Source of the DNA: Streptomyces canus
GTDB lineage: Bacteria; Actinomycetota; Actinomycetes; Streptomycetales; Streptomycetaceae
DNA: 64,000 nt
NCBI RefSeq assembly: GCF_030815415.1
Contig: NZ_JAUSWW010000001.1
Location: 5,084,001-5,148,000 of the forward strand
Reading direction: 5' to 3'
Shown one piece after another: positions 15,432 through 24,198 of this stretch. The position numbers were made by a program, and so were the translations under genes. The notes below the pieces were generated by a model, which saw only the letters and a program-made list of their open reading frames with translations, made no database searches and was not told the origin of the DNA. Positions within the stretch are counted from its first letter, which is position 1. Every line of letters starts with the position of its first letter.

Positions 15432-16412
15432 CTACTCCACGACCAGCAGCACCTTCCCCACGTGCCCGCTCTCCTCCACCACCCGGTGCGCCGCCGCCGC
15501 GTCGCTCATCGGGATCTCGCGGTCCACCACGGGACGGACATGGCCCCCGTCCAGCAACGGCCAGACGTGTTCTCGTACCGCCGCCACGATCGCCGTCTTC
15601 TCGGCCGCCGGACGGGCCCGCAGCGACGTCGCGCTGATGGCGGCGCGCTTGCCCAGGAGCGCCGCGATGTTCAGTTCGCCCTTGATGCCGCCCTGCATGC
15701 CGATGATCGCGAGGCGGCCGTTGACGGCGAGGGTCTGGACGTTGCGGTCGAGGTACTTCGCGCCCATGTTGTCGAGGATCACGTCGGCTCCCGCGCCGCC
15801 GGTCGCCTGCTTCACCTCGGCCACGAAGTCCTGCTCCCGGTAGTTGACCAGGATGTCCGCGCCGAGCCCGGCACAGTGGTCCAGCTTCTCCCTCGTGCCC
15901 GCCGTGACCGCGACCTTCGCACCGACCGCCTTCGCCAGCTGGATCGCCATCGTGCCGATGCCGCTGGAGCCGCCGTGCACGAGCAGCGTCTCGCCCGGGC
16001 GCAGGTGGGAGATCATGAAGACGTTCGACCAGACCGTGCAGGTCACCTCGGGCAGCGCGGCGGCCTGCCGGAGGTCGACGCCCTTGGGCACGGGCAGCAG
16101 CTGACCGGCCGGCACGACGACCTTCTCGGCGTACCCGCCGCCCGACAGCAGCGCGCACACCTCGTCGCCCACCGCCCAGCCGGAGACACCGGGTCCGGTT
16201 TCGACGACACGGCCCGAGCACTCCAGGCCGGGGTGGGGGGAGGCGCCGGGCGGCGGGTCGTAGAAGCCCTGGCGCTGCAGGATGTCGGCCCGGTTGACGG
16301 CACTGGCCACCACCTCGACCAGCACCTCGCCCTCGCCGGGCACCGGATCGGGGGCCTCGTCCCACACCAGCGCCTCGGGCCCACCAGGTTCGGGAATCGT
16401 GATCGCACGCAT
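15432..16412 (-). CDS. NAD(P)H:quinone oxidoreductase, zinc-independent MDR superfamily
   Basis: A 326-residue medium-chain dehydrogenase/reductase of the quinone-reductase (TP53I3/PIG3-like) type. The N-terminal GroES-like domain begins MRAITIPEPGGPEALVWDE and has NRADILQRQGFYDPPPG, the PIG3-like signature. The NADPH-binding Rossmann domain has LVHGGSSGIGTMAIQLAKAVGAKV, with the AxxGxxG-type nucleotide loop. Catalytic and structural zinc ligands of alcohol dehydrogenases are absent. It probably reduces quinones or enones in the cytosol. It is monocistronic, with the next gene on the other side divergent. Confidence 0.88.
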   Translation of the reverse strand: MRAITIPEPGGPEALVWDEAPDPVPGEGEVLVEVVASAVNRADILQRQGFYDPPPGASPHPGLECSGRVVETGPGVSGWAVGDEVCALLSGGGYAEKVVVPAGQLLPVPKGVDLRQAAALPEVTCTVWSNVFMISHLRPGETLLVHGGSSGIGTMAIQLAKAVGAKVAVTAGTREKLDHCAGLGADILVNYREQDFVAEVKQATGGAGADVILDNMGAKYLDRNVQTLAVNGRLAIIGMQGGIKGELNIAALLGKRAAISATSLRARPAAEKTAIVAAVREHVWPLLDGGHVRPVVDREIPMSDAAAAHRVVEESGHVGKVLLVVE

Positions 16413-16593
16413 GAGGGCGACGCTACTCCTCCGTCCCGGGTCGCAGTCCCCTCGGTCGTCGGACGGAGCGGCCCCCGGTCATTGGGCGGATCCACTCGAA
16501 AATCCCTGTGCGCGACCGATGAGTTTGCGCGACGGTAAAGGTCTCCCCATGCGTAGCCCAAGCACGCGCTAGCACGCGGAAGGACAACCCACC

Positions 16594-17616
16594 ATGAGCC
16601 AGCACACCTCCGGCCTGGCCATCGAGACGGCGGGACTGGTGAAGACGTTCGGCGAGACGCGGGCCGTCGACGGAGTCGACCTCTCCGTCCCGGCCAGCAC
16701 GGTCTACGGCGTCCTCGGCCCGAACGGCGCCGGCAAGACGACCACCGTGAAGATGCTCGCCACCCTCCTGCGCCCCGACGGCGGCCAGGCCCACGTCTTC
16801 GGCCACGACATCGTCCGCGAGGCCGACGAGGTGCGCGGCCGGGTGAGCCTCACCGGTCAGTACGCCTCTGTCGACGAGGACCTCACCGGCGCCGAGAACC
16901 TGATCCTGCTCGCCCGTCTCCTCGGCCACCACAAGAAGGCCGCGCGGGTGCGCGCCGGGCAGCTCCTGGAGGCCTTCGGGCTGACGGACGCGGCCGCGAA
17001 GCAGGTCAAGCACTACTCGGGCGGCATGCGGCGGCGCATCGACATCGCCGCGTCCATCCTCAACACTCCCGACCTGCTGTTCCTCGACGAGCCGACGACC
17101 GGCCTCGACCCGCGCAGCCGCAACCAGGTGTGGGACATCGTGCGCGCGGTGGTCGCCCAGGGCACCACCGTGCTGCTGACCACGCAGTACCTGGACGAGG
17201 CCGACCAGCTGGCGTCCCGGATCGCCGTCATCGACCGCGGCAAGGTGATCGCCGAGGGCACGAAGGGCGAGCTGAAGGCGTCCGTGGGCGCCGGATCCGT
17301 CCATCTGCGACTGCGCGACCCGGCTCAGCGGCCCGCGGCGGAACAGGTACTGCGGCTGGCGCTGGACACGGACGTACAGCTGGAGCCCGATCCCGTGGCA
17401 CTGACCGCCCGCCTCGGCGGCACGACCAGCGACAGCGCGGCCGAGCAGGCATCCCGGGCCCTCGCCGAACTGGCCCGCACCGGCATCACCGTCGACAACT
17501 TCTCCCTGGGCCAGCCCAGCCTGGACGAGGTGTTCCTCGCCCTCACCGGACACGACACCCGCGACGACTCGCAGAACGACCCGAAGCCCTCCAAGGACGA
17601 GGAGGTCGCGGCATGA
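16594..17616 (+). CDS. daunorubicin-resistance-type (DrrA) ABC transporter ATP-binding protein
   Basis: The ATPase of a two-component exporter, 340 residues. It has Walker A GPNGAGKTT, a Q-loop in LTGQYASVDEDLTG (characteristic of the DrrA family), the signature YSGGMRRRIDIAAS, Walker B LLFLDEPTTGLDP, and the H-loop replaced by Gln (TTQYLDEAD), which is normal in DrrA. The C-terminal 80 residues form the DrrA regulatory domain ending FSLGQPSLDEVFLALTG. It starts with ATG after GGAAGGAC. Its stop overlaps the permease start (ATGA). The pair probably exports a hydrophobic compound; the substrate is unknown. Confidence 0.92.
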   Translation: MSQHTSGLAIETAGLVKTFGETRAVDGVDLSVPASTVYGVLGPNGAGKTTTVKMLATLLRPDGGQAHVFGHDIVREADEVRGRVSLTGQYASVDEDLTGAENLILLARLLGHHKKAARVRAGQLLEAFGLTDAAAKQVKHYSGGMRRRIDIAASILNTPDLLFLDEPTTGLDPRSRNQVWDIVRAVVAQGTTVLLTTQYLDEADQLASRIAVIDRGKVIAEGTKGELKASVGAGSVHLRLRDPAQRPAAEQVLRLALDTDVQLEPDPVALTARLGGTTSDSAAEQASRALAELARTGITVDNFSLGQPSLDEVFLALTGHDTRDDSQNDPKPSKDEEVAA

Positions 17617-18461
17617 GCACCGTGACACAGACCGAGACCCAGGACCTCGCCCCCGTCAGCGCCGAGTCCCTCGCCGCACTGCTGGTCTCCGGGGAACGGC
17701 CGCCGCGGCCCAGCGCCCTGTCGGCCTCGCTGACCTTCGGCTGGCGGGCGATCCTCAAGATCAAGCACGTCCCCGAGCAGCTCTTCGACGTCACCGCGTT
17801 CCCGATCATGATGGTGCTGATGTACACGTACCTGTTCGGGGGCGCCCTGGCGGGCTCCCCGAAGGAGTACATCCAGTTCCTGCTGCCCGGCATCATGGTG
17901 ATGTCGGTCGTGATGATCACGATGTACACGGGTGTCTCGGTGAACACCGACATCGAGAAGGGCGTCTTCGACCGCTTCCGGACGCTGCCCATCTGGCGGC
18001 CGTCGACGATGGTCGGCTATCTGCTCGGCGATGCCCTGCGCTACACGATCGCGTCCGTCGTGATGCTCACCGTCGGCCTGATCCTCGGCTACCGCCCGGA
18101 CGGCGGGCTCGGCGGCGTGCTCGCCGGAGTCGCGCTGCTGATCGTCTTCTCGTTCGCGTTCTCGTGGATCTGGACGATGTTCGGGCTGCTGCTGCGCACC
18201 GAGAAGTCGGTGATGGGCGTCAGCATGATGGTGATGTTCCCGCTGACCTTCCTGTCGAACATCTTCGTCGACCCGAGGACCATGCCGGGCTGGTTGCAGG
18301 CCTTCGTCAACAACAGCCCCATCACCCATCTCTCCTCGGCCGTCCGCGAACTGATGGCGGGCGACTGGCCCGCCGACGAGATCGCCTGGTCACTGGGGTG
18401 GGCGGCCCTGTTCGTGGCGGTCTTCGGACCCATCACGATGCGGCTCTACAACAGAAAGTAG
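17613..18461 (+). CDS. DrrB-type ABC transporter permease (ABC-2)
   Basis: A 282-residue membrane partner of the preceding ATPase. After a cytoplasmic N-terminus of about 50 residues come six hydrophobic segments of the ABC-2 type (for example PIMMVLMYTYLFGGALAGS, then LPGIMVMSVVMITMYTGVSV, then LIVFSFAFSWIWTMFGLLL). The ABC-2 signature FPLTFLSNIFVDPRTMPGWL and NNSPITHLSSAVRELM is complete. The ATG at 17613 overlaps the stop of the ATPase, so they are translated as a unit. It is convergent with the K+ channel gene 13 bp away, with no obvious terminator between. Confidence 0.92.
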   Translation: MSTVTQTETQDLAPVSAESLAALLVSGERPPRPSALSASLTFGWRAILKIKHVPEQLFDVTAFPIMMVLMYTYLFGGALAGSPKEYIQFLLPGIMVMSVVMITMYTGVSVNTDIEKGVFDRFRTLPIWRPSTMVGYLLGDALRYTIASVVMLTVGLILGYRPDGGLGGVLAGVALLIVFSFAFSWIWTMFGLLLRTEKSVMGVSMMVMFPLTFLSNIFVDPRTMPGWLQAFVNNSPITHLSSAVRELMAGDWPADEIAWSLGWAALFVAVFGPITMRLYNRK

Positions 18462-18474
18462 GTCTCAGCGAGTC

Positions 18475-19572
18475 TCAGTCCTGGCGAAGCGGGCGGACGT
18501 CGGGCGCGATCTGCGAGCCCGGCGTCGCCCGCACGATGGTGATCAGCCGGTCCGTCAGCTCCAGCGTCCCGACGGCCGCATCGTCGTATCCGAGCACCCG
18601 GTGTCCGCGTACGACGCTCACCACCAGGTCCTCCGTCTCCCGCGGCTTCTTGCCCACCTCGGCCTTTATGACCGGCCGTTCGATGATGTCGAGCCCGGTG
18701 CCCTGCTGGATGAGGTCCTCCATCACCATGCCGGCGGCCGGGCTCAGCACGGAGAGCCCGAGCAGCCGGCCGGCGGCACTGGCGCTGGTGATGACCGCGT
18801 CGGCGCCGGACTGCTTCAGCAGCGGCGCGTTCTCCTCCTCGCGCACAGCGGCCACGATCTTGGCGCCCTTGTTGAGCTGCCGGGCCGTCAGCGTCACCAG
18901 CACCGCCGTGTCGTCGCGCTGGGTCGCGATGATGATCTTCCGGGCCTTGTGCACCTCGGCCCGCTTCAGCACCTCGCTGCGCGTCGCGTCGCCGACGATC
19001 CCCGCGTAGCCGTCGGCCGTGGCCGCCTCGATCACCTTGGAGCTGGGGTCGACCACGACGACCTGCTCTTTCTTCAGGCCCGTCGCACAGACGGTCTGGA
19101 TCGCCGAGCGCCCCTTCGTACCGAAGCCGACGACGACGGTGTGGTCGCGCAAGGTGGACCTCCAGCGATTCAGGCGCCATTCCTCCCGGGTGCGTTCGGT
19201 GAGGACCTCGAGGGTGGTTCCGACCAGGATGATCAGGAACAGCACACGCATCGGCGTGATGAGGAAGATGTTGGTGAGCCGGGCGGCGTCACTGACCGGG
19301 GTGATGTCGCCGTATCCGGTGGTGGAGAGGGAGACGGTCGCGTAGTAGAAGGCGTCGAGGAGGTCGACGGAGTCGTCAGAGCTGTCGCTGTAGCCGCCGC
19401 GGTCGGCGTACACGATCAGTGCCGTGCCCACCAGGAGCAGCAAGGCCATGATCACCCGCCTGGCGACCTGCCGGAACGGGTGCTCCACCACTTTCCTCGG
19501 GAGTTTCACCCGATAGGTCACGAGATGTTCGTCCGCCTGGCGGGCGATCGCGTCATGGCCCGGAAGTTTCAC
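18475..19572 (-). CDS. two-helix potassium channel with RCK/TrkA-N domain
   Basis: A 365-residue K+ channel subunit. Two membrane helices (VIMALLLLVGTALIVYA and FLITPMRVLFLIILVGTTLEV) flank a pore loop with the selectivity filter TTGYGD. The cytoplasmic part has an RCK (TrkA-N) Rossmann domain starting VVVGFGTKGRSAI, with Asp at the end of the second strand (VVVD), and a TrkA-C domain at the end. RCK channels are gated by nucleotides or Ca2+. The GTG start at 19572 overlaps the moeA stop (GTGA) and has GAGGTG eight bases upstream. The start codon lies inside a perfect parS site (19566-19579). The frame stays open upstream inside moeA, but that is a shadow. Confidence 0.9.
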   Translation of the reverse strand: MKLPGHDAIARQADEHLVTYRVKLPRKVVEHPFRQVARRVIMALLLLVGTALIVYADRGGYSDSSDDSVDLLDAFYYATVSLSTTGYGDITPVSDAARLTNIFLITPMRVLFLIILVGTTLEVLTERTREEWRLNRWRSTLRDHTVVVGFGTKGRSAIQTVCATGLKKEQVVVVDPSSKVIEAATADGYAGIVGDATRSEVLKRAEVHKARKIIIATQRDDTAVLVTLTARQLNKGAKIVAAVREEENAPLLKQSGADAVITSASAAGRLLGLSVLSPAAGMVMEDLIQQGTGLDIIERPVIKAEVGKKPRETEDLVVSVVRGHRVLGYDDAAVGTLELTDRLITIVRATPGSQIAPDVRPLRQD

Positions 19573-19579
19573 GTGAAAC
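19566..19579. promoter_or_regulatory. parS: parS, ParB-binding centromere site (perfect)
   Basis: GTTTCACGTGAAAC is a perfect palindrome identical to the Streptomyces parS consensus. ParB bound to about twenty such sites around oriC organises the origin region during sporulation. This copy spans the last codons of moeA and the first codons of the K+ channel gene, including the GTG start. Confidence 0.9.
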
Positions 19580-20936
19580 ACACCTCGATTCCGGCGGACG
19601 CCCAGGGCAGGTCGAGCAGTTCCAGCTCCTGACCGGGGCGGGCACCACCGGGCGGTACGACGGCCAGCGCGTCCGCCGCCGCGATGCCCCGCAGCATGGC
19701 CGGCCCGTTGTAGTGCAGCGGGACGGCGCTGTCGCCGCGCAGGACGACGGGGATGAGCCGGGTGTCGTACGGGTGCCCGTGCGCTTCGTCCCGCACGGGC
19801 AGGGTGTACGGCTCGGGGGCGGGGCGTGCCGCGAGCGTCCGCAGCAGCGGTTCGGCGAGCGTGAGCAGACCGGAGACGGCGGCGAGGGGGTTGCCGGGCA
19901 GGCCGACGAGGTGCTGGTGCTCCTTGGTGCGGGCCAGCAGCATGGGGTGGCCGGGGCGCACCTTGACGCCGTCGACGAGGAGTTCGGCGCCGATCCGCCG
20001 CAGTGTGGGGTGGACGTGGTCGACGGGGCCGGAGGCGGTGCCGCCGGTGGTGACGATCAGGTCGGCGTCGGAGGTGGTGATCGCCTTGTAGAGGGCTTGG
20101 GCGTCGTCCCCGAGCCGGCGTACGGCGGTGACCTCGGCGCCGAGTCCGCGCAGCCACGGCGGCAGCATCGGGCCGAGCGCATCACGGATGAGACCGTCGT
20201 GCGGGAGCCCCTCGGTGAGCAACTCGTCGCCGAGGACGAGGACTTCGGCGCGGGGGCGGGGGATCGCGGTGAGGGTGTCGTACCCGGCGGCCGCGGCGAG
20301 CCCGAGAACGGCCGGGGTCACGAGGGTGCCGACGGGCAGGAGTTGGTCTCCGCTGCGGCATTCCTGGCCCCGCGGGCGGATGTCCTGGCCATGGCGGGTG
20401 TCGCGGGTGGCGTGCAGCCGGCCCTGGGCATCGGTACGGCCGTGCTCGCTGCGGATGACCGCGGTGGTGTCCAGGGGGATGCGGGCGCCGGTGGCGATCC
20501 GGACGGCCTCCCCGTCGGTGAGCGGCTGCGGCTCCGCGTGTCCGGCCAGAACACCCTCGTCCCGTACGTCCCAGGGGCCGGGTCCGGCGACCGCCCAGCC
20601 GTCCATCGCGGAGGTGTCGAAGGAGGGCAGGTCGGTGAGGGCGGTGAGGGGGCCGGCCAGGGTGAGGCCGAGGGCGGTGTCGAGGGGTACGGAGACGGGG
20701 GCGCGGCGGGCGGCCCGGGTGCCGGCACGGGCGGCGCGTGCGGCGACGGCACGGGCCTCGGGCCAGGAGGTGGCGCGGTGGTGGGTGTCGGGCTTGTGGC
20801 CGGTGGGCGACGTGGGCTGTGGCGGGGGCGTCCGGTCTGCGGGGGTGCGGGCGTTGTCGCCGTTCACGAGGGCGAGCACCTCCTCCACGTCCAGTTCCTC
20901 GGCGTCCTCGGCGTCCGCGCCGGTGCCGGCGGTCAT
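19569..20936 (-). CDS. moeA: molybdopterin molybdenumtransferase MoeA
   Basis: Inserts molybdenum into adenylylated molybdopterin. The protein has 455 residues. A variable, acidic and Pro-rich N-terminal extension (about 1-60) precedes the MoeA core, with LPSFDTSAMDGWAV as the hallmark active-site loop. The MoCF/MPT-binding domain has GDELLTEG and IVTTGGTASGPVDHV, followed by KVRPGHPMLLA and LVGLPGNPLAAVSGLLT. The C-terminal barrel (MoeA domain IV) ends at GIEVCFT. The ATG at 20936 overlaps the stop of the MobA-like gene. The gene sits between mobA and a K+ channel with four-base overlaps at both ends, an unusual operon partner for cofactor synthesis. Confidence 0.92.
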   Translation of the reverse strand: MTAGTGADAEDAEELDVEEVLALVNGDNARTPADRTPPPQPTSPTGHKPDTHHRATSWPEARAVAARAARAGTRAARRAPVSVPLDTALGLTLAGPLTALTDLPSFDTSAMDGWAVAGPGPWDVRDEGVLAGHAEPQPLTDGEAVRIATGARIPLDTTAVIRSEHGRTDAQGRLHATRDTRHGQDIRPRGQECRSGDQLLPVGTLVTPAVLGLAAAAGYDTLTAIPRPRAEVLVLGDELLTEGLPHDGLIRDALGPMLPPWLRGLGAEVTAVRRLGDDAQALYKAITTSDADLIVTTGGTASGPVDHVHPTLRRIGAELLVDGVKVRPGHPMLLARTKEHQHLVGLPGNPLAAVSGLLTLAEPLLRTLAARPAPEPYTLPVRDEAHGHPYDTRLIPVVLRGDSAVPLHYNGPAMLRGIAAADALAVVPPGGARPGQELELLDLPWASAGIEVCFT

Positions 20937-21799
20937 CCGGCGTCGGTGTCGGGCTTGGGACCGGCGTCCGGGGCGCTCTCCTCGGACCAGCCGAGCGCGA
21001 GGTCGGCGGCCTTGCGGGCGAGTTCGGCCACCGTCTGCGGGCCTCCCCCGGCCTGTGCGGCCGCGTAGCCGACGAGGAAGGTCGTCAGCGGCGCCGCGGG
21101 CCTGGCCACGTTGTGGGCGGCGTCGCGGGCGAGGTCGAGCAGGACGCCGGTGTCGACGTCGAGTTCGATGCCCAGCTCGTCCTTGACTGCGGAAATCCAT
21201 TCATCCAACACGTGCCCATGCTCCCTGATGCGTGCCCTGGCGGCGGCGATGTCGTCCCAGGTGTCGCAGTCGAACGACGCGACGGGGTCCGGGACACGAG
21301 TGAGGTGGAGGCCTGCGGTGAGGCGACGCAGGGGGAGGCCGGTGAGGCCGTCGTGCTCCGTGCCGAGCGCGACCAGCTCGCGGCGGAGGGCGGCGGCGCG
21401 GTACGCGGCCACGAGCGGTTGGTCACGGCCGTCGGCATCGGTGAGCAGCGCGCCTTCGGTGTCCCCCGTCCGCAGGGTGGTCAGCAGGTGCCGGACGGTG
21501 TCGGCGGCGAGGAACGGCAGGTCGGCGGAGAGGACGACGACGTCCGGCGCGGTGGTGTGGCTCAGTCCGGCGCCGAGTGCGGCGAGCGGGCCTCCGCCGG
21601 GCGGGTCCTCGCGGGCCCAGGTCACGGGCCGTGCGGTGGGCCGGGGATCGGCGACGACGACGGTGGTGCGCGCGTCGGCGCAGGCCGCCAGGACCCGGTC
21701 GAGCAGCGCCCGGCCGCCCACCCGTACCCCGGGTTTGTCGGCACCGCCGAGCCGCCGGGCGGCACCCCCGGCGAGCACGACGACGTCGTAAGCGGTCAC
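20933..21799 (-). CDS. mobA: MobA-like nucleotidyltransferase fused to a C-terminal DUF6457-like domain
   Basis: 288 residues from the GTG at 21799. The N-terminal part (about 1-190) is a MobA-type GTP:molybdopterin guanylyltransferase: VVLAGGAARRLGGADKPGVRVG (nucleotide loop, shown here by position 5-25), a metal Asp in LSADLPFLAAD, and LVAAYRAAAL. The last 95 residues (DEWISAVKDELGIELDVDTG, then DAAHNVARPAAPLTTFLVGY) form a small helical domain found alone or fused in actinobacteria and usually called DUF6457. Its role is unknown; its fusion and the overlap with moeA suggest molybdenum-cofactor work. The gene starts the mobA-moeA-channel operon. Confidence 0.82.
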   Translation of the reverse strand: MTAYDVVVLAGGAARRLGGADKPGVRVGGRALLDRVLAACADARTTVVVADPRPTARPVTWAREDPPGGGPLAALGAGLSHTTAPDVVVLSADLPFLAADTVRHLLTTLRTGDTEGALLTDADGRDQPLVAAYRAAALRRELVALGTEHDGLTGLPLRRLTAGLHLTRVPDPVASFDCDTWDDIAAARARIREHGHVLDEWISAVKDELGIELDVDTGVLLDLARDAAHNVARPAAPLTTFLVGYAAAQAGGGPQTVAELARKAADLALGWSEESAPDAGPKPDTDAG

Positions 21800-21877
21800 C
21801 CCCCGAGTATGCGTGCCGTGGCGATCACAGGGAACGCAGGGGAGGCCGTGCAATCAGTGCATGTGTGGTCCGTGGGA

Positions 21878-23194
21878 TCAGAGGGTGCGCAACAGCACCG
21901 CCGGCTGTTCCACGCAGTCCGCCACGTACCGCAGGAAGCCGCCCGCCGTGCCGCCGTCGCAGACGCGGTGGTCGAAGGTGAGCGACAGCTGGACGACCTG
22001 CCGCACCGCCAGCTCGCCCTCGTGCACCCACGGCTTGGGGATGATCCGGCCGACGCCGAGCATGGCGGCCTCGGGGTGGTTGATGATCGGTGTGGAGCCG
22101 TCGACGCCGAAGACCCCGTAGTTGTTCAACGTGAAGGTCCCGCCGGTGAGTTCCCCCGGCGTGAGGCCTCCGGTCCGGGCCGCCTCGGTCAGCCGGACGA
22201 ACTCCGCGGTCAGCGACTCGGCGTCCCGCGCGTGCGCGTCCCGTACGACGGGCACCACGAGCCCGCGCTCGGTCTGCGCCGCGAACCCGATGTGCACATG
22301 ATCGAACTGGACGACCTCCCTGGCCGCCATGTCGACGGTGGAGTTGAGCTCGGGGAACCGGGCGAGGGCGGCCGTGCAGATCCGGGCGAGGAGTGCGAGC
22401 AGGGAGATCTTCGGTCCGCCCGCCGCGTTCATGGCCGTACGCGCACGCATCAGCTCCGTCGCGTCGGCGTCCACCCAGCAGGTGGCGTCGGGGATCTCAC
22501 GCCGGCTGCGGGAGAGCTTGTCGGCCACGGCACCGCGGATGCCCTTGAGCGGGACGCGGATGCCTCCGAGGACGGGAGCCGACGTCTGCGGTGGTGCTGT
22601 CGGCGCCGGTTCGGCGACCTTGTCCTGTGCGGCGGCGGACCGCAGGGCGTTCTCCACGTCCGCCCGCAGGATCAGCCCGTCGGGTCCGGAACCGGTCAAC
22701 TCCCGCAGATCCAGGCCGTTCTCCCGGGCGAGCCTGCGCACCAGCGGCGAGATCACGGGCACCGGGCCCTCCACCACCTCGCGCACCGCGGCCTGTCCGT
22801 TCGCCGCCGGGGACGCCACGGGCGCCCCCTGCCCCGGCCGCACCCTGCGCCGCCGCGCGGGCGCCTCGGACGTGCCGTACCCCACCAGCACGTTCCCGGA
22901 GCCCTCGCTCTTCGCGGCGGAGCCGTCGGTGGAACCGTCGGTGACGGGTGCCCCGACCGCCACCGTGATCAGGGGCGACCCCACGGGAAGCTCCGTGCCC
23001 TCCTCGCCGAACCGGGCCGTGACGACACCGCCGTACGGACACGGCACCTCGACCATCGCCTTGGCCGTCTCGACCTCGACGACCGGCTGGTCCACGGCGA
23101 CCACATCGCCGACCTCCACCAGCCAGCGCACGATCTCCGCCTCGGTGAGCCCCTCCCCGAGGTCGGGCAGCTTGAACTCCAAGACCTGTGCCAT
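21878..23194 (-). CDS. bkdC: branched-chain 2-oxo acid dehydrogenase E2 (second copy)
   Basis: The dihydrolipoyl acyltransferase of the second complex, 438 residues: a lipoyl domain (1-80, Lys45 in ETAKAMV), a Thr/Ser/Ala linker, an E3-binding domain (VRRLARENGLDLRELTGSGPD), and a catalytic domain with FDHRVCDGG, the HxxxDG active site. It differs clearly from the first copy in its linkers and in having Cys inside the HRxxDG loop. The ATG overlaps the E1-beta stop (TGATG). It is the last gene of the operon transcribed from 25331. It is probably controlled by the adjacent Lrp-type BkdR. Symbols bkdF/G/H or bkdA2/B2/C2 have been used for such second sets. Confidence 0.92.
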   Translation of the reverse strand: MAQVLEFKLPDLGEGLTEAEIVRWLVEVGDVVAVDQPVVEVETAKAMVEVPCPYGGVVTARFGEEGTELPVGSPLITVAVGAPVTDGSTDGSAAKSEGSGNVLVGYGTSEAPARRRRVRPGQGAPVASPAANGQAAVREVVEGPVPVISPLVRRLARENGLDLRELTGSGPDGLILRADVENALRSAAAQDKVAEPAPTAPPQTSAPVLGGIRVPLKGIRGAVADKLSRSRREIPDATCWVDADATELMRARTAMNAAGGPKISLLALLARICTAALARFPELNSTVDMAAREVVQFDHVHIGFAAQTERGLVVPVVRDAHARDAESLTAEFVRLTEAARTGGLTPGELTGGTFTLNNYGVFGVDGSTPIINHPEAAMLGVGRIIPKPWVHEGELAVRQVVQLSLTFDHRVCDGGTAGGFLRYVADCVEQPAVLLRTL

Positions 23195-24198
23195 CAGCCC
23201 TCGGCCTCCCACTGCAGACGCCCCACGGCGTCCAGGATCCGGTCCACGCCGGGCAGATGGTGGCGCTCCAGCATCGGCGGCGGGTAAGGGATGTCGAACC
23301 CGGCCACGCGCAGCACCGGCGCCTCCAGGTGGTGGAAACAGCGCTCCGTGACGCGGGCCGCGATCTCGCCGCCCGGTCCGCCGTAGCCGCCCGACTCGTG
23401 CACGACGACCGCGCGCCCGGTCCGCCGGACCGACGCGCAGACGGTCTCGTCGTCGAACGGCACCAGCGAGCGCAGATCGACGACCTCGAGGTCCCAGCCC
23501 TCGGCCTGTGCCGCCTCGGCGGCTTCGAGGCACACCGGTACGGACGGCCCGTACGTGATGAGCGTGGCGCTCCGCCCCGAGCGCCGCACCGTCGCGCGGC
23601 CGATCGGCTCGACATCGGTCGGACGGTCCGGATTCCACGAGTCCTTCGACCAGTACAGACGCTTGGGTTCCAGGAAGACGACCGGGTCGTCGGAGGCGAT
23701 GGCGGCGCGCAGCAGCCCGTACGCGTCGGCGACGGTGGCGGGCGTGACGACATGGAGCCCCGGAGTCGCCATGTAGTACGCCTCGGAGGAGTCGCTGTGG
23801 TGCTCGACGCCGCCGATGCCGCCGCCGTAGGGCACCCGGACGGTGATGGGCAGCGGCATCGCGCCTCGGGTGCGGTTGCGCATGCGCGCCACGTGCGAGA
23901 TCAGCTGCTCGAAGGCGGGGTAGGCGAACGCGTCGAACTGCATCTCCACGACCGGCCGCAGGCCGTACATCGCCATGCCGACGGCCGTGCCGAGGATGCC
24001 GGCCTCGGCCAGTGGGGTGTCGGTGCAGCGGTCCTCGCCGAACTCCTTGGCGAGGCCGTCGGTGACCCGGAAGACACCGCCGAGGGTGCCGACGTCCTCA
24101 CCCATGACGTGCACGCTCGGGTCGGCGGCCATCGCGTCGCGCATCGCGCGCGTGAGGGCCTGCGCCATGGTGGCCGGTTTGAGGGCGACGGTCGTCAT
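23194..24198 (-). CDS. bkdB: branched-chain 2-oxo acid dehydrogenase E1 component, beta subunit (second copy)
   Basis: A 334-residue transketolase-like beta subunit. Conserved blocks are VMGEDVGTLGGVFRVTDGLA, TPLAEAGILGTAVGMAMYGL, FEQLISHVARMR, VRVPYGGGIGGVEHHSDSSE and, in the C-terminal domain, VVDLRSLVPFDDETV and VTERCFHHLEAPVLRVAGFD. Its start and stop codons overlap those of the neighbours as TGATG on both sides, so all three subunits are translated together in near-equal amounts. Compared with the copy at 11668 it keeps every catalytic block but differs in surface regions. Confidence 0.92.
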   Translation of the reverse strand: MTTVALKPATMAQALTRAMRDAMAADPSVHVMGEDVGTLGGVFRVTDGLAKEFGEDRCTDTPLAEAGILGTAVGMAMYGLRPVVEMQFDAFAYPAFEQLISHVARMRNRTRGAMPLPITVRVPYGGGIGGVEHHSDSSEAYYMATPGLHVVTPATVADAYGLLRAAIASDDPVVFLEPKRLYWSKDSWNPDRPTDVEPIGRATVRRSGRSATLITYGPSVPVCLEAAEAAQAEGWDLEVVDLRSLVPFDDETVCASVRRTGRAVVVHESGGYGGPGGEIAARVTERCFHHLEAPVLRVAGFDIPYPPPMLERHHLPGVDRILDAVGRLQWEAEG

